NCBI GenBank assembly: GCA_003165595.1
Contig: PLWQ01000039.1
Span: 15,892 to 79,891, forward strand
Source: Fibrobacterota bacterium
Lineage (GTDB): Bacteria; Fibrobacterota; Chitinivibrionia; Chitinivibrionales; FEN-1185
Direction: 5' to 3'
DNA length: 64,000 nucleotides
Shown one piece after another: positions 34,322 through 43,275 of this stretch. The notes beneath the pieces were generated by a model. That model saw nothing but the letters and a program-made list of their open reading frames with translations. It had not been told where the DNA came from and ran no database searches. The translations under genes were made by a program, and so were the position numbers. Each line of letters opens with the position of its first letter. The first letter of the stretch is position 1.

Positions 34322-35674
34322 TTACGGCATCTGATTCCCCGGCGATGTCACCGTCATATCGGCCGCGGTAATGCCGAACATATACATGTCGTCCATGTAC
34401 AATGTATCATTTGTCAATGCAAAGAAGGATATTGAAGTTACGCCGCGCGACGCCTTTGCCCATGTCACACCGCGCGCCTCGGTCTGGGAGCCCGGATTCG
34501 GCACCAGGTCGGTATTCTTTATTGAAATCCTTTGCCAATCGGGCGGTATCGTGAATTCGTAAATGAATTCTCCTTCGCCGTATTCCACCGTGTCGGTATG
34601 AAACACGACCCTGTGGCGTCCCGAACCTTTTGCATAGAAGCTGAATTCGGTCAATTTGGAAAGGTCGTAGTACACACGCGGCGTGCAAATGTCAACGCCG
34701 ATGCCGCCGGTGGGAGGTTGTCCCTGGTTGAAGGAGACAAAGATCCGCATGGATGTTCCGCGAAATGCGCCGTCGGTGATCATGCAGCTGTCAAAATTCG
34801 AGGGGAACACGGCGGGCGAAACAACATGGCCGTTTGCGTTGGGCCGCACGACCCACTGTCCGCTTCCCGCGCCGCCCGGTGACGGCAGATTGCTGTAGAT
34901 GGCGTTGCGCGCCACTCCGCCGACAAGAGGGCTCTCGAAATCGTCAAACAGAAGCGCCTGAGCCTGCGCTTCGACCGGCACCACGGTGAAAGTACTGTTG
35001 AGCGAACTGGGATAATAGTTCTCCGCACCCTGAGCCTCCGAAACCGTTTTTGCGAACAGGACGTCGTTTACGAAAGCAGTATCGCCGGGGGCGGCCGATA
35101 TATCGACGTGGAGAAAATCTGCGTAGGAGCCGCTGACAAAGGCGATGTCGTACGCCGAACGCGGCGCGGCAAGCAGTGCATAATTTCCCTGGGAGTCGGG
35201 ATAAAATGTGCTTCCCATGCCCGGCACCACGATCCGCATGTTCTGCAAATCGGACCTTGTCGAAGAGACAATCCGTCCCTTCACAACAGCTTCGCGATTG
35301 ACGACAAGATCTGCAATCACGGATTCCGAGTCGCTTGCAAGGACGATTTTCTGCAGGATCGCGGACCGTGCATTGGCCGAATCATTGCAATACAGCGCGT
35401 AACCACCAGCCGCGACGCTGTCGAATCGATACGACCCGTTTACACCGGTTTTAACGCTTTTATTTTCCGTAATACTGTCGCCGCGTGCGGTAATTCTAAA
35501 AGTACGCAAATATAAAGTCACCCCCACCGCAGGATTTCCCAGACCATCACCGACGCTGCCGTAAACCTTGGCATTTCCGGTTGCACTTGAACCTGCCGCC
35601 ATGATGGGCGTAGTCCCGCACTCAAAAAAAAGCAGCTGACTTGCCAATAGAATGGCCAGACATAGTTGTTTCAT
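34322..35674 (-). CDS. Lipoprotein with carboxypeptidase-regulatory and CBM11/CIA30-like domains
   Basis: 450 residues. N-terminal MKQLCLAILLASQLLFFEC gives a lipobox-like Cys19. Residues about 35-200 hold carboxypeptidase-regulatory-like repeats (VYGSVGDGLGNPAVGVTLYL, GRIVSSTRSDLQN). The C-terminal half is a CBM11/CIA30-like sandwich (LLFDDFESPLVGG, FSFYAKGSGRHRVVFH, LYMDDMYMFG). The start codon overlaps the stop codon of the TIGR02147 gene as ATGA, so the two are translationally coupled. The same coupling occurs at 55899/55902. It is likely a surface or periplasmic partner of the upstream regulator-like protein. The terminator at 34262 ends the unit. Confidence 0.8.
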   Translation of the reverse strand: MKQLCLAILLASQLLFFECGTTPIMAAGSSATGNAKVYGSVGDGLGNPAVGVTLYLRTFRITARGDSITENKSVKTGVNGSYRFDSVAAGGYALYCNDSANARSAILQKIVLASDSESVIADLVVNREAVVKGRIVSSTRSDLQNMRIVVPGMGSTFYPDSQGNYALLAAPRSAYDIAFVSGSYADFLHVDISAAPGDTAFVNDVLFAKTVSEAQGAENYYPSSLNSTFTVVPVEAQAQALLFDDFESPLVGGVARNAIYSNLPSPGGAGSGQWVVRPNANGHVVSPAVFPSNFDSCMITDGAFRGTSMRIFVSFNQGQPPTGGIGVDICTPRVYYDLSKLTEFSFYAKGSGRHRVVFHTDTVEYGEGEFIYEFTIPPDWQRISIKNTDLVPNPGSQTEARGVTWAKASRGVTSISFFALTNDTLYMDDMYMFGITAADMTVTSPGNQMP

Positions 35675-36516
35675 GATGGGCGATTGTCCTTGGTTCTCGG
35701 CGAACGCATCAAGGGAAACATCTGCATGTTCAACTGATACACGCTGTCGCTTGCGTCAAGAGAATCAACGATCTTGACGACCCGATCCCGGAACCCTTCT
35801 ATCTCAGCCACAATCATATCATACGCGTCCTTCGTGAGTCCAACGGTAATCCCGGACGCATACCGTTCCTCTACCGGCACATCATCCAGCGACCGCTCGG
35901 CAAGACGCAGCATGACGCGGTTGAAATTTCTCACGACCATCGACTTCACTTCGGAACGCGTGGAGATTGCCTTGTGGGTCTGCTCGTATCTGCCGTTCTT
36001 CTGTTTTTTGAGGAGATCATGGGCAAGGAGCCACGCTACGGCCTTCTGCGCATCGTCCGGGGATATTTCCGGATGAACGCTTTTCGCCACCAGGTCCCAG
36101 TCGTCGTTGTAATCGTGCTGGCAGATCCCCTCACGGATGGCGCTCACGTACCATTTGTCGTAATAATCGAAATGATCATCTTCCATGATGTGCTGGGGAA
36201 CCTGGTCGGACATGGACTTGAGCACACGGTAGTATTCCTGTTTTTCAAGCGAGGATTTTGCTTGATTGAAATAAACGAGGTTGCGGAAAAACACCGCCTC
36301 TTTCTCTTTGAGACCAACGCCTTTGATAAACTTGTCGATTGTTTTACGGCTCAGGTTTCTCTTACCGTCAATGACCATCTTGAGAAGAATGGGAGCATTG
36401 ACCCCCGCGCGCAGTGCAAAGAACCGGTAGGAAAAGTATTTCCTGGTCTTCTTCTCATCGTCGTAGAAGTCTTTAAGAAACCGGCGATAGTCAATATATT
36501 CGAAGACTGACTTCAT
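35671..36516 (-). CDS. TIGR02147/DUF4423-family protein
   Basis: 281 residues; AAAGGA precedes the ATG by 12 bases. The opening VFEYIDYRRFLKDFYDDEK and the SYRFFALRAGVNAPILLKM and HFDYYDKWYVSAIREGI segments are hallmarks of TIGR02147, a paralogous family first noted in Fibrobacter succinogenes. The N-terminus reads like a winged-helix/HTH fold with KRNLSRKTIDKFI. It has no signal peptide, so it is cytoplasmic and probably DNA-binding. It overlaps the downstream lipoprotein start by ATGA. Function is unproven; I infer a regulator working with that lipoprotein. Motif copy 3 lies 90 bp upstream. Confidence 0.88.
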   Translation of the reverse strand: MKSVFEYIDYRRFLKDFYDDEKKTRKYFSYRFFALRAGVNAPILLKMVIDGKRNLSRKTIDKFIKGVGLKEKEAVFFRNLVYFNQAKSSLEKQEYYRVLKSMSDQVPQHIMEDDHFDYYDKWYVSAIREGICQHDYNDDWDLVAKSVHPEISPDDAQKAVAWLLAHDLLKKQKNGRYEQTHKAISTRSEVKSMVVRNFNRVMLRLAERSLDDVPVEERYASGITVGLTKDAYDMIVAEIEGFRDRVVKIVDSLDASDSVYQLNMQMFPLMRSPRTKDNRPS

Positions 36517-36605
36517 AAACAGTGCAATCCTTTTCTAGAGCGCGCATGTGCCCATAATCAATATACCGTAAAAGCACCAGATACCTGCGTGGTAAAAATA
36601 CAATG

Positions 36606-36625
36606 CGTACACTGTTTGTTTACAT
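36606..36625 (-). promoter_or_regulatory. Conserved promoter/operator-like motif, copy 3
   Basis: CGTACACTGTTTGTTTACAT, 90 bp upstream of the TIGR02147 start at 36516. Matches copies 1 and 2. Confidence 0.5.
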
Positions 36626-36699
36626 CATTTCATTTAAAACCAATAAGTTACAATGATTCTATACGAAAGCGAGCCCAAGAATGTTGTTTTGGGTGATTG

Positions 36700-37059
36700 A
36701 ACGTTTCTTACCATCCGGGCGGGCTGGGCAATGCAAACCGGTGTTCGGGGAGCGGTCGATGTCGAACGAGTCTGCCCGGAACTGTTCAAAACCGTCGCCG
36801 GCCAATTCTATTGCGTCAAGAGCGGAAACCCCGCGGCCGCATTCTGTGCCGAATTTCACCGTGGGGACGAGGTCGGGGTCGAGGCCGATAATCCTGCACA
36901 CGGTGGCATCGAGCGCTTCGCCGCCCCGAGCGTGCTGCCGAACGCGGGTGAATCGCCGTACCACACGCGCGCGCCGGCTGTCTTGAACAGTTCGCCCACG
37001 GCCCTGAATACCGAAGGGTGGGTGTTCACGCATTTGTCAGGAGCTTCGCCCCCTTCGCC
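36700..37059 (-). pseudogene. DUF362-protein relic with internal deletion
   Basis: Minus strand. From 37059 the frame reads GEGGEAPDKCVNTHPSVFRA then VGELFKTAGARVWYGDSPAFG, the N-terminal motif of DUF362 Fe-S-associated proteins ('APxKCVxTHPxVFxAV', 'GDSPAFG'). A different frame then reads ALDATVCRIIGLDPDLVPTV, matching the family's late 'DAxxARIxGIDPxxIPT' motif. The middle of the protein is missing and the frame is broken, so this is a decayed gene. It occupies most of the 700-bp gap before the GH5 gene. Confidence 0.7.
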
Positions 37060-37220
37060 TCACACCCTCTCCTGAAGAATCAAATTACCTCCATAAGTAA
37101 ATCTCTAGTTGTAACATGTTGATACGGAAGGAAATAATGACAATTGAACTTTTTTTCAATTCCCACCACTAAATATAATGACACGTTTAACCACCCAAAA
37201 TCAAAACGGAGGTTCTATCA

Positions 37221-38969
37221 ATGAAAAGCAAAAGAAACAAAGTGATTTTACTTACGGCAATTTTGTCACTCATAACCTGCGCAGGTGCCCAAGCCGCGAA
37301 TATGTGGGCGGTCGATTCCAGTGGCAACATTACCCTAAATGGCTCGGTCTTCCGCATTAAGGGTGGATCCTGGTTCGGACTCGAAGGAAGGTATGAGCTC
37401 TCTACCGATGCGAACAACCCGAGTGGCGCCCCGATGGAGTTGTACATGGGCAACGTGTTCTGGGCATCGAGCAACCGCACCATCGCCGGGGATGCAATAG
37501 AGATAAAGAACATGGGATTTAACTGTATCAGGCTACCGCTTGTCCCCCAGACCCTCGATGACAACGATCCGCAGGGCCTGGACCCGGTCCTGAAAAATAC
37601 CTCGTCTGTGCGTATTCAAGGCGCTTTTACAGCACTCAAGACGGTTATCAAGGCATGTTCCGATGCCGGCCTCTACGTCCTCCTCGACATCCACTCCTGC
37701 TCCAACTACGTGGGCTGGAGAAAAGGCCGTTTGGACGCTCGTCCACCATGGTCAGACGCGAACCGGGATAATTATGACTTCAAACGGGAGGATTGCTCTT
37801 GCGCAGCGACCGGGAACCCGAGCACCGTCACCCGCATCCAGGCATACGACGTATCAAAGTGGACAGCCAACCTGAAGACACTGGCCGGCCTGGGCTCGTC
37901 AATCGGCGTGGACAATATCATGGGCATCGACATATTCAATGAACCCTGGGACTACAGCTGGAGTGAATGGAAATCGCTCATCGAGCAAGCCTACACTGCC
38001 GTCAGCTCCGTGAATCCCAACATTCTGATCTTCGCCGAGGGGATTGGCGGATCCAACGGCAACCAGGACGGCACTCCCAACACAGTGAACAAGACACCTC
38101 ACGGTGACACCACCTCAAACCCCAACTGGGGAGAGAACCTGTACGAAACGGGCGGCAATCCACCGGCAGTGCCAAAGAGTAAGATAGTGTTTTCGCCGCA
38201 TTGCTATGGTCCGTCGGTAGCTACGCAACCCATGTTCGCTGATTGGAATGCCCAGCCGCAGTGCAAGAGCCTCCAGGAAGACGCCTTTGGCGACGCGAAA
38301 TGCCAAATCGTGATCGATCCGCCGAAGCTCGAAGTAGGGTGGCAGGAGCACTTCGGGTACCTGCGAGCACTGGGATATGCCGTTTGCATCGGGGAGTTCG
38401 GCGGCAATATGGATTGGCCCCACAAGGCCGAGACGCGCATGCAGAACCGTTACAACTACATCACCGACACAACGGTTGACCGACAGTGGCAGAACGCCTT
38501 TGTAAACTATCTGCTCAAGGTGGGCATTTTTGATTCCTTTTACTGGTCGATCAACCCGGAATCCAGCGACACCTACGGTATTTACACCACACCCTACGAC
38601 CCCGTGACCAATACGGGTGGCTGGGGTACATGGTCGGGCACGGACTCGAGGAAGCTCGCACTGCTGGCAAAACTCTGGAATGCAACCGGAACAGGTACCA
38701 TTGCCAACCATGGCGCCGTCAGAAGGGTTTCCACGTTCCACGCTTCAAGTGCAGGACAAATTACCTATTCGTTGCCCAAAGCGGAATTTGTTTCGCTCAG
38801 GCTCTACAATCTTAACGGCCGTTTGCAATCGGAAATAATCGGTCGGCAGCAAGAGGCGGGTATTTATTCCGTAAATCGGCGACAAATGGCGGCCGCCGCG
38901 GGTCCCTACGTGGCTATCTTTAAGGCCGGTGAATTCTCTAACAAACAAATGGTCTATTTGACAAAATAG
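37221..38969 (+). CDS. Secreted GH5 endoglucanase (cellulase-like) with C-terminal sorting-like module
   Basis: 582 residues; AACGGAGG precedes the ATG, and TATAAT lies at 37174-37179. Signal peptide to about residue 26. The GH5 barrel spans about 30-480, with NCIRLPL, LLDIHSCSN, GIDIFNEPWD (acid/base Glu241), SPHCYGP (His327) and CIGEFGGNMD (nucleophile Glu392). The C-terminal FlgD-like module follows (VSLRLYNLNGRLQSEIIG ... GPYVAIFKAGE). GH5 enzymes cut internal beta-1,4 bonds in cellulose, mannan or related glucans with retention. The subfamily was not determined. It stands alone. Confidence 0.94.
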   Translation: MKSKRNKVILLTAILSLITCAGAQAANMWAVDSSGNITLNGSVFRIKGGSWFGLEGRYELSTDANNPSGAPMELYMGNVFWASSNRTIAGDAIEIKNMGFNCIRLPLVPQTLDDNDPQGLDPVLKNTSSVRIQGAFTALKTVIKACSDAGLYVLLDIHSCSNYVGWRKGRLDARPPWSDANRDNYDFKREDCSCAATGNPSTVTRIQAYDVSKWTANLKTLAGLGSSIGVDNIMGIDIFNEPWDYSWSEWKSLIEQAYTAVSSVNPNILIFAEGIGGSNGNQDGTPNTVNKTPHGDTTSNPNWGENLYETGGNPPAVPKSKIVFSPHCYGPSVATQPMFADWNAQPQCKSLQEDAFGDAKCQIVIDPPKLEVGWQEHFGYLRALGYAVCIGEFGGNMDWPHKAETRMQNRYNYITDTTVDRQWQNAFVNYLLKVGIFDSFYWSINPESSDTYGIYTTPYDPVTNTGGWGTWSGTDSRKLALLAKLWNATGTGTIANHGAVRRVSTFHASSAGQITYSLPKAEFVSLRLYNLNGRLQSEIIGRQQEAGIYSVNRRQMAAAAGPYVAIFKAGEFSNKQMVYLTK

Positions 38970-39080
38970 CTACTGTCATTGAGGAGTGATGAAAATTGGG
39001 ATAAGGCAGTTGTTAATAGGCGGCGGATGGTATTCCATCCGTCGCACCAGTAAAGTGTTTCCCGAATGGCTATACTATTT

Positions 39081-39147
39081 GTCATGCTCGTGGAGACGGG
39101 CATCCAGTGGCGATTCCAGGTTGGATTCCCGCTTTCGCGGGAATGAC
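39081..39147. repeat. Dispersed repeat with GTCAT/ATGAC ends
   Basis: GTCATGCTCGTGGAGACGGG ... GGATTCCCGCTTTCGCGGGA ... ATGAC, a common intergenic repeat with terminal inverted ends and an internal hairpin CCCGCTTTCGCGGG. It sits in the 762-bp gap between the GH5 and SUMF1 genes. A second repeat lies at 39371-39423; nothing else is seen in that gap except the hairpin at 39635. Confidence 0.65.
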
Positions 39148-39370
39148 AAATGCATGGGTAATTCAGACTCATTGCACTTGTAACAAAAAGGGCTGCCGTG
39201 TGGCCGGGGATCTGTGATTCCGGGCTCCTCCGTTCGAAGCGGAAGGAAGAACCGCGATCCAAGATTGAAGGCACACGGGTATCTCTGTGTTAGGGCTTCG
39301 CCTTCCTGTTTTTATTACCGGCATCGACCTATCATTTAAGGGCACCTCTATTTATTCGGTAGAGAGTTTT

Positions 39371-39423
39371 GTCATCCCCGACCTGATCGGGATCCATTTG
39401 TTCTTCATAGGGAAAATGGATTG
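39371..39423. repeat. Dispersed repeat, second copy of 3880-3933
   Basis: GTCATCCCCGACCTGATCGG, then GATCCATTTG and AAAATGGATTGG, matches the copy near 3880. Non-coding, intergenic. Confidence 0.65.
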
Positions 39424-39634
39424 GAAAACCTCTGCTCGCGTCATATGTATGCTGGTGTAGTCGCGGCAATTCCTGCTGTTCCGGCCTTCCTTTTCGGTGA
39501 TCGCTCCATGAGCCTTTAGCTATTTGTCAAAACGCAAAAGAAGGTGTTCCCATCTCACAATAGCTTCGTAAGGGTTTGGCAGTGGTGCTGCGCACCATCC
39601 ATTATGTCGTTTGCCCTTTTACCGCTCACCAAAG

Positions 39635-39653
39635 CCACGGCCTGTGGCCGTGG
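39635..39653. terminator. Hairpin upstream of the SUMF1-like gene
   Basis: CCACGGCC-TGT-GGCCGTGG, then TTCTTTAC. Similar hairpins occur at 9738 and 41319. It may terminate upstream read-through. Confidence 0.45.
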
Positions 39654-39731
39654 TTCTTTACTTGGGTTTCGATAGCAGGATATAGTATCTTCACATTATT
39701 CAGGTTATCACCATCTCCGGGAGGTATGATT

Positions 39732-40571
39732 ATGTCAACATTTTTTTGCAATTCGTTACCGGCCGCTCTTATCGTGATTTGCTCTTTGTCTTTCTGGGGT
39801 TGCAACAAAAATCCGGCGGCTCCAACAAAAGTGGTGTCGACCATAGTCATGAAGGAGATCCCAGCCGGGGCGTTTACCATGGGATCGTCGGATACTGTGG
39901 ATGATCCTGGCGCGTATCCGCCTCATCAGGTTACGTTGAGCGCGTTTAAGATGTCGGAGACCGATGTGACACAAGAGCAGTATCTGGCGGTGATGGATAC
40001 GAACCCGTCGCACTTTGATACGGGAACAGGTGCATCACTCAGGCCGGTTGAAAACGTGAGCTGGCACGACGCTGTGAAATACTGCAACGCTTTAAGCCTG
40101 CTTTCCGGCTTTACCGCAGTGTATGACACATCAGCGTGGACTGCGGACTTTTCGAAGACCGGATACCGTTTGCCAACGGAAGCGCAATGGGAATACGCGT
40201 GTCGTGCAGGGTCAACTACAGAATACTGGTGGGGGTCTGATACAAATGGCATGGGAGCGCGAACATGGTCGTATTATAACAGCGACAGCACAACACATCC
40301 GGTGGCCACGAAATTGGCAAATGCTTACGGACTGTACGATATGACGGGGAATGTATGGCAGTGGTGCAATGACTGGTATGGCGATTATACGGCAGGCGCG
40401 GAAACCGATCCGACCGGCGCTTCAACCGGATCATACCGCGTTCTGCGCGGAGGCTCCTGGTACAACGACGACGGCGGGGGCGGCATCGGCGTCCGTTCCG
40501 GGTTCCGTTACGTTAGCAACCCTGCCTACGGACACAAAGACCAGGGGTTTCGTGTTGTTCTTCCCCGGTAG
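39732..40571 (+). CDS. SUMF1/formylglycine-generating-enzyme-like lipoprotein, probably non-catalytic
   Basis: 279 residues from the ATG at 39732 (GGGAGG upstream). Lipobox LSFWGC (Cys about 20). The SUMF1 fold is clear: EIPAGAFTMGSSD, PPHQVTLSAFKMSETDVTQE, PVENVSWHDAVKYCNALS, GYRLPTEAQWEYACRAGSTT, GLYDMTGNVWQWCNDWYGDY, RVLRGGSWYND and HKDQGFRVV. In true formylglycine-generating enzymes two Cys bind copper in the last third; here the RGGSW...GFR region has none, so enzymatic activity is unlikely. Such proteins are common in this lineage, perhaps binding glycans or acting in surface assembly. It stands alone. Confidence 0.9.
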   Translation: MSTFFCNSLPAALIVICSLSFWGCNKNPAAPTKVVSTIVMKEIPAGAFTMGSSDTVDDPGAYPPHQVTLSAFKMSETDVTQEQYLAVMDTNPSHFDTGTGASLRPVENVSWHDAVKYCNALSLLSGFTAVYDTSAWTADFSKTGYRLPTEAQWEYACRAGSTTEYWWGSDTNGMGARTWSYYNSDSTTHPVATKLANAYGLYDMTGNVWQWCNDWYGDYTAGAETDPTGASTGSYRVLRGGSWYNDDGGGGIGVRSGFRYVSNPAYGHKDQGFRVVLPR

Positions 40572-40656
40572 AATCGCAACGAATATCCGGGAAAGCCGCA
40601 AGCTGAAAATGGACCGCCGAACTTAATAGGCCATCATTCAGACGATGGAGGTGCTC

Positions 40657-41223
40657 ATGTTTATTCAAACTGTATCGGAAACAGAGGCTGACGGGAAGCT
40701 CCACGAGATTTATGAGAACGACCGGAAAACCATGGGATATGTGCCGAATCACGCTAAAGTCTTTAGCCTGCGCCCCGAGGTGTTGGGAGCATGGCGAGCC
40801 TTTCAGTCGAGCATTCGCGGCAACCTGCGATTGAGGCGCTATGAGTTGGTGACGCTGGCTGCGGCAATGGACCTGAAATGCCGTTACTGTCTTCTCGCGC
40901 ACGGCGCGATCTTAAGCAAGAACGGCGTCAGCGTGAATCAGTTGCGCGCGATCCTCAAAGATTTCCATGATGCAGGGTTAGAACGCGCCGAAGTCGCGAT
41001 TATGGATTTCGCCCAGAAAATCGTGCGGAGCGCCAGCGAAATAACTCCGGCGGATATCGACGCACTACATGCGCTGGATCTTGAAGACGTCGAGATTCTC
41101 GATGTTACCTTAACGGCAACGATGCGCTGTTTTGCCAGCAAGACATTTGATGCACTCGGGGCGGAGCCGGATGCTGTCTACAGCGAACTCGAGGGCCAGT
41201 TGTCCGACCTGCTTCCCGAGTAG
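40657..41223 (+). CDS. AhpD-like/carboxymuconolactone decarboxylase-family protein
   Basis: 188 residues from the ATG at 40657 (GGAGG upstream). The CMD fold signature is DLKCRYCLLAHGAI (CxxC with a following His), preceded by LRRYELVTLAAAM. Proteins of this type often act as peroxidase-related, alkyl-hydroperoxide-reducing helpers using the CxxC pair. The exact role is unknown. It lies 85 bp after the SUMF1-like gene, and a shared bidirectional terminator separates it from the VOC gene. Confidence 0.88.
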   Translation: MFIQTVSETEADGKLHEIYENDRKTMGYVPNHAKVFSLRPEVLGAWRAFQSSIRGNLRLRRYELVTLAAAMDLKCRYCLLAHGAILSKNGVSVNQLRAILKDFHDAGLERAEVAIMDFAQKIVRSASEITPADIDALHALDLEDVEILDVTLTATMRCFASKTFDALGAEPDAVYSELEGQLSDLLPE

Positions 41224-41318
41224 AACCGACTGCACGGTACCAGCCTTTGTGTCATAAGTATTGAAGTACAACGCGCCTGGACCGCGTTCCACATGCACAT
41301 AGCCTGGAGTGTTTCTCG

Positions 41319-41351
41319 TAAAGAACCACGCCCTTTGGGCGTGGTTCTTTA
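41319..41351. terminator. Bidirectional terminator between AhpD-like and VOC genes
   Basis: TAAAGAACCACGCCC (41319-41333) and GGGCGTGGTTCTTTA (41337-41351) form a perfect 15-bp stem with a 3-nt loop, with A/T-rich ends on both sides. Confidence 0.85.
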
Positions 41352-41373
41352 CTCCTTTACAGCTTCGCCCATC

Positions 41374-41862
41374 TCATACAATCGGGCTATGCTGCTGTAT
41401 AAGCCATTTCTCTTCCGCTGTTTTCATCTCTTCCCTTGATAAGATCCGTTTGTTCGTGGCAATGTCCCAGACATGACCATACGGGTCCCTCACTTCGCCG
41501 CTGCGGTCTCCCCAGAAAACATCCTGGATTGTCATCAACACTTCACACCCGGACCGCTTTGCCTTTTCGAAAACGGCATCGCTGTCTTTGACATACAAAT
41601 ACAAACTCGCCGTTGTAAAGCGTCCGGGACCTTTTGTATACTCCGAACCCATTGTATCAGCCAAAAATATCGTACTGTTGCCGATGCGAAGCCCGGCATG
41701 CATCACTTTGCCGTCTGGCATCGTATCCAGTTCGCCAACCAATTCGGCTCCGAACACTCTTTTGTAAAAATCAACCGCTTCTCTGCAGTTCCCGTCAAAC
41801 CACAATTGAGGAGTGATTGAACGTAGCCCCTCGGGGATTGGCTTTGTAGCTCTTCGTGACAT
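41374..41862 (-). CDS. VOC-superfamily (PhnB-like) protein
   Basis: 162 residues from the ATG at 41862 (AAAGGAGGAG upstream). The PhnB-like glyoxalase/bleomycin-resistance fold shows as ITPQLWFDGNCREAVDFYKR, VFGAELVGELDTMPDGKVM, NSTIFLADTMGSEY, LYLYVKDSDAVFEKAKRSGC and WGDRSGEVRDPYGHVWDIAT. These proteins are metal-binding or ligand-binding sandwiches; the substrate cannot be predicted. It converges with the AhpD-like gene and is probably monocistronic. Confidence 0.93.
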   Translation of the reverse strand: MSRRATKPIPEGLRSITPQLWFDGNCREAVDFYKRVFGAELVGELDTMPDGKVMHAGLRIGNSTIFLADTMGSEYTKGPGRFTTASLYLYVKDSDAVFEKAKRSGCEVLMTIQDVFWGDRSGEVRDPYGHVWDIATNKRILSREEMKTAEEKWLIQQHSPIV

Positions 41863-42122
41863 AAGCTCCTCCTTTGAGCAAGGTTCCAAATGAATGATGT
41901 CTCCTTTGGTTCGCTCGTGATTTGATCTTTTTCCCTATCAGGAATACGAATACGTCTCGCAAAGTATGGCATATTTCTTGCCGCAAAAGTTCAGTTATGG
42001 TATGGACTTTGCACTATAAAACACGCGTGGGCGAGTCTGCCCGAAATGACGGCCGGAAAGAGAGCCCCTGCTTATGAACAGCTTAGGAACGCAATTTGGA
42101 ACACTTAACTTTGGAGGCGACT

Positions 42123-43160
42123 ATGCAGTATCGAAAGCTCGGCAGAACAGGTCTTTACGTTTCAGAATTATGTTTGGGGACTATGACCTTCGGCGGAAAA
42201 GGATACTGGGAGAATATCGGTAAGCTTTCCGCAGCTGATGTCGAAACGATGGTTGGGATGGCCTTTGATTCGGGAATCAATTTTATCGATACGGCGGATG
42301 TTTATTCGGAAGGCGAATCGGAAAGGCTGCTCGGAGGAGCGCTCGCAAAACTTGCCAGGCCGCGAGATCAGGTTATTGTTGCAACAAAGGTTCGCGGCCG
42401 CACCGGCCCGGGAGCAAATCAGGTTGGTCTGAGCCGAAGTCACATTTTTCACGCAGTTGACGCCAGCCTGGCCCGATTGAAGTTGGACTACATCGACCTG
42501 TATCAGATCCATGGCGTTGACGCCGATACGCCGATAGAAGAAACGGTCCGTGCACTTGATGACCTTGTGGACAGCGGCAAGGTACGTTACGTAGGATTTT
42601 GCAATCTTCCTGCCTGGCTGGCCATGAAAGCCATCGCATATGCCGATTTTTATAATCTGGCGCGTTTTGTTAGTGCGCAAATGTACTATTCTATTGCAAG
42701 TCGAGACATCGAACGTGAAGTGGTTCCTGTGGCCCAGGATCAGGGCCTGGCATTACTTCCATGGAGCCCGCTTGCCGGAGGCCTGCTTTCAGGAAAGTTC
42801 GATCTCGATAAACCCGGACCTGCCGGCGCGCGGCGGACATCATTCGATTTCCCTCCTGTTAATAAGGAACGCGCAATGGCGGTCCTCAAGGTCATGCGGT
42901 CCGTCGCTGAATCGATGAACATATCTGTTGCGCGCGTTGCGCTTGCCTGGCTCCTGACCCGCCCATTTGTTACCAGTGTAATCATCGGGGCAAAAACCAG
43001 TGAGCAGCTTGCCGATAATCTTTTGTCAACCAGTACGAAGCTCTCGTCCGGCCATATTGAGGACCTTGATGCGGCCAGTGCATTACCTGGGGAATATCCA
43101 GGCTGGATGGTGGACCGGCAGGATCGCGAACGCCGCCCGGCGCCGACCGCCTTGGTTTGA
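42123..43160 (+). CDS. Aldo/keto reductase
   Basis: 345 residues from the ATG at 42123 (GGAGG upstream). AKR fold with the catalytic tetrad visible: DTADVYSEGESE (Asp/Tyr), VATKVRG (Lys) and YQIHGVD (His). The NADPH-binding C-terminal motifs include WSPLAGGLLSGKFD and VIIGAKTSEQLADN. It reduces carbonyl compounds with NADPH; the physiological substrate is unknown. It stands alone between the VOC gene and two gene relics. Confidence 0.96.
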   Translation: MQYRKLGRTGLYVSELCLGTMTFGGKGYWENIGKLSAADVETMVGMAFDSGINFIDTADVYSEGESERLLGGALAKLARPRDQVIVATKVRGRTGPGANQVGLSRSHIFHAVDASLARLKLDYIDLYQIHGVDADTPIEETVRALDDLVDSGKVRYVGFCNLPAWLAMKAIAYADFYNLARFVSAQMYYSIASRDIEREVVPVAQDQGLALLPWSPLAGGLLSGKFDLDKPGPAGARRTSFDFPPVNKERAMAVLKVMRSVAESMNISVARVALAWLLTRPFVTSVIIGAKTSEQLADNLLSTSTKLSSGHIEDLDAASALPGEYPGWMVDRQDRERRPAPTALV

Positions 43161-43275
43161 ATCATCTGTTGCATTTACTGCGGTGGGGCGCGCGCGTAGC
43201 CGGTGCCAGGCTAAGCGGATATTTCGGTATCTCTTGGCACCGAACCTTTATCTATACGCTAGGCCCGATATTTTC

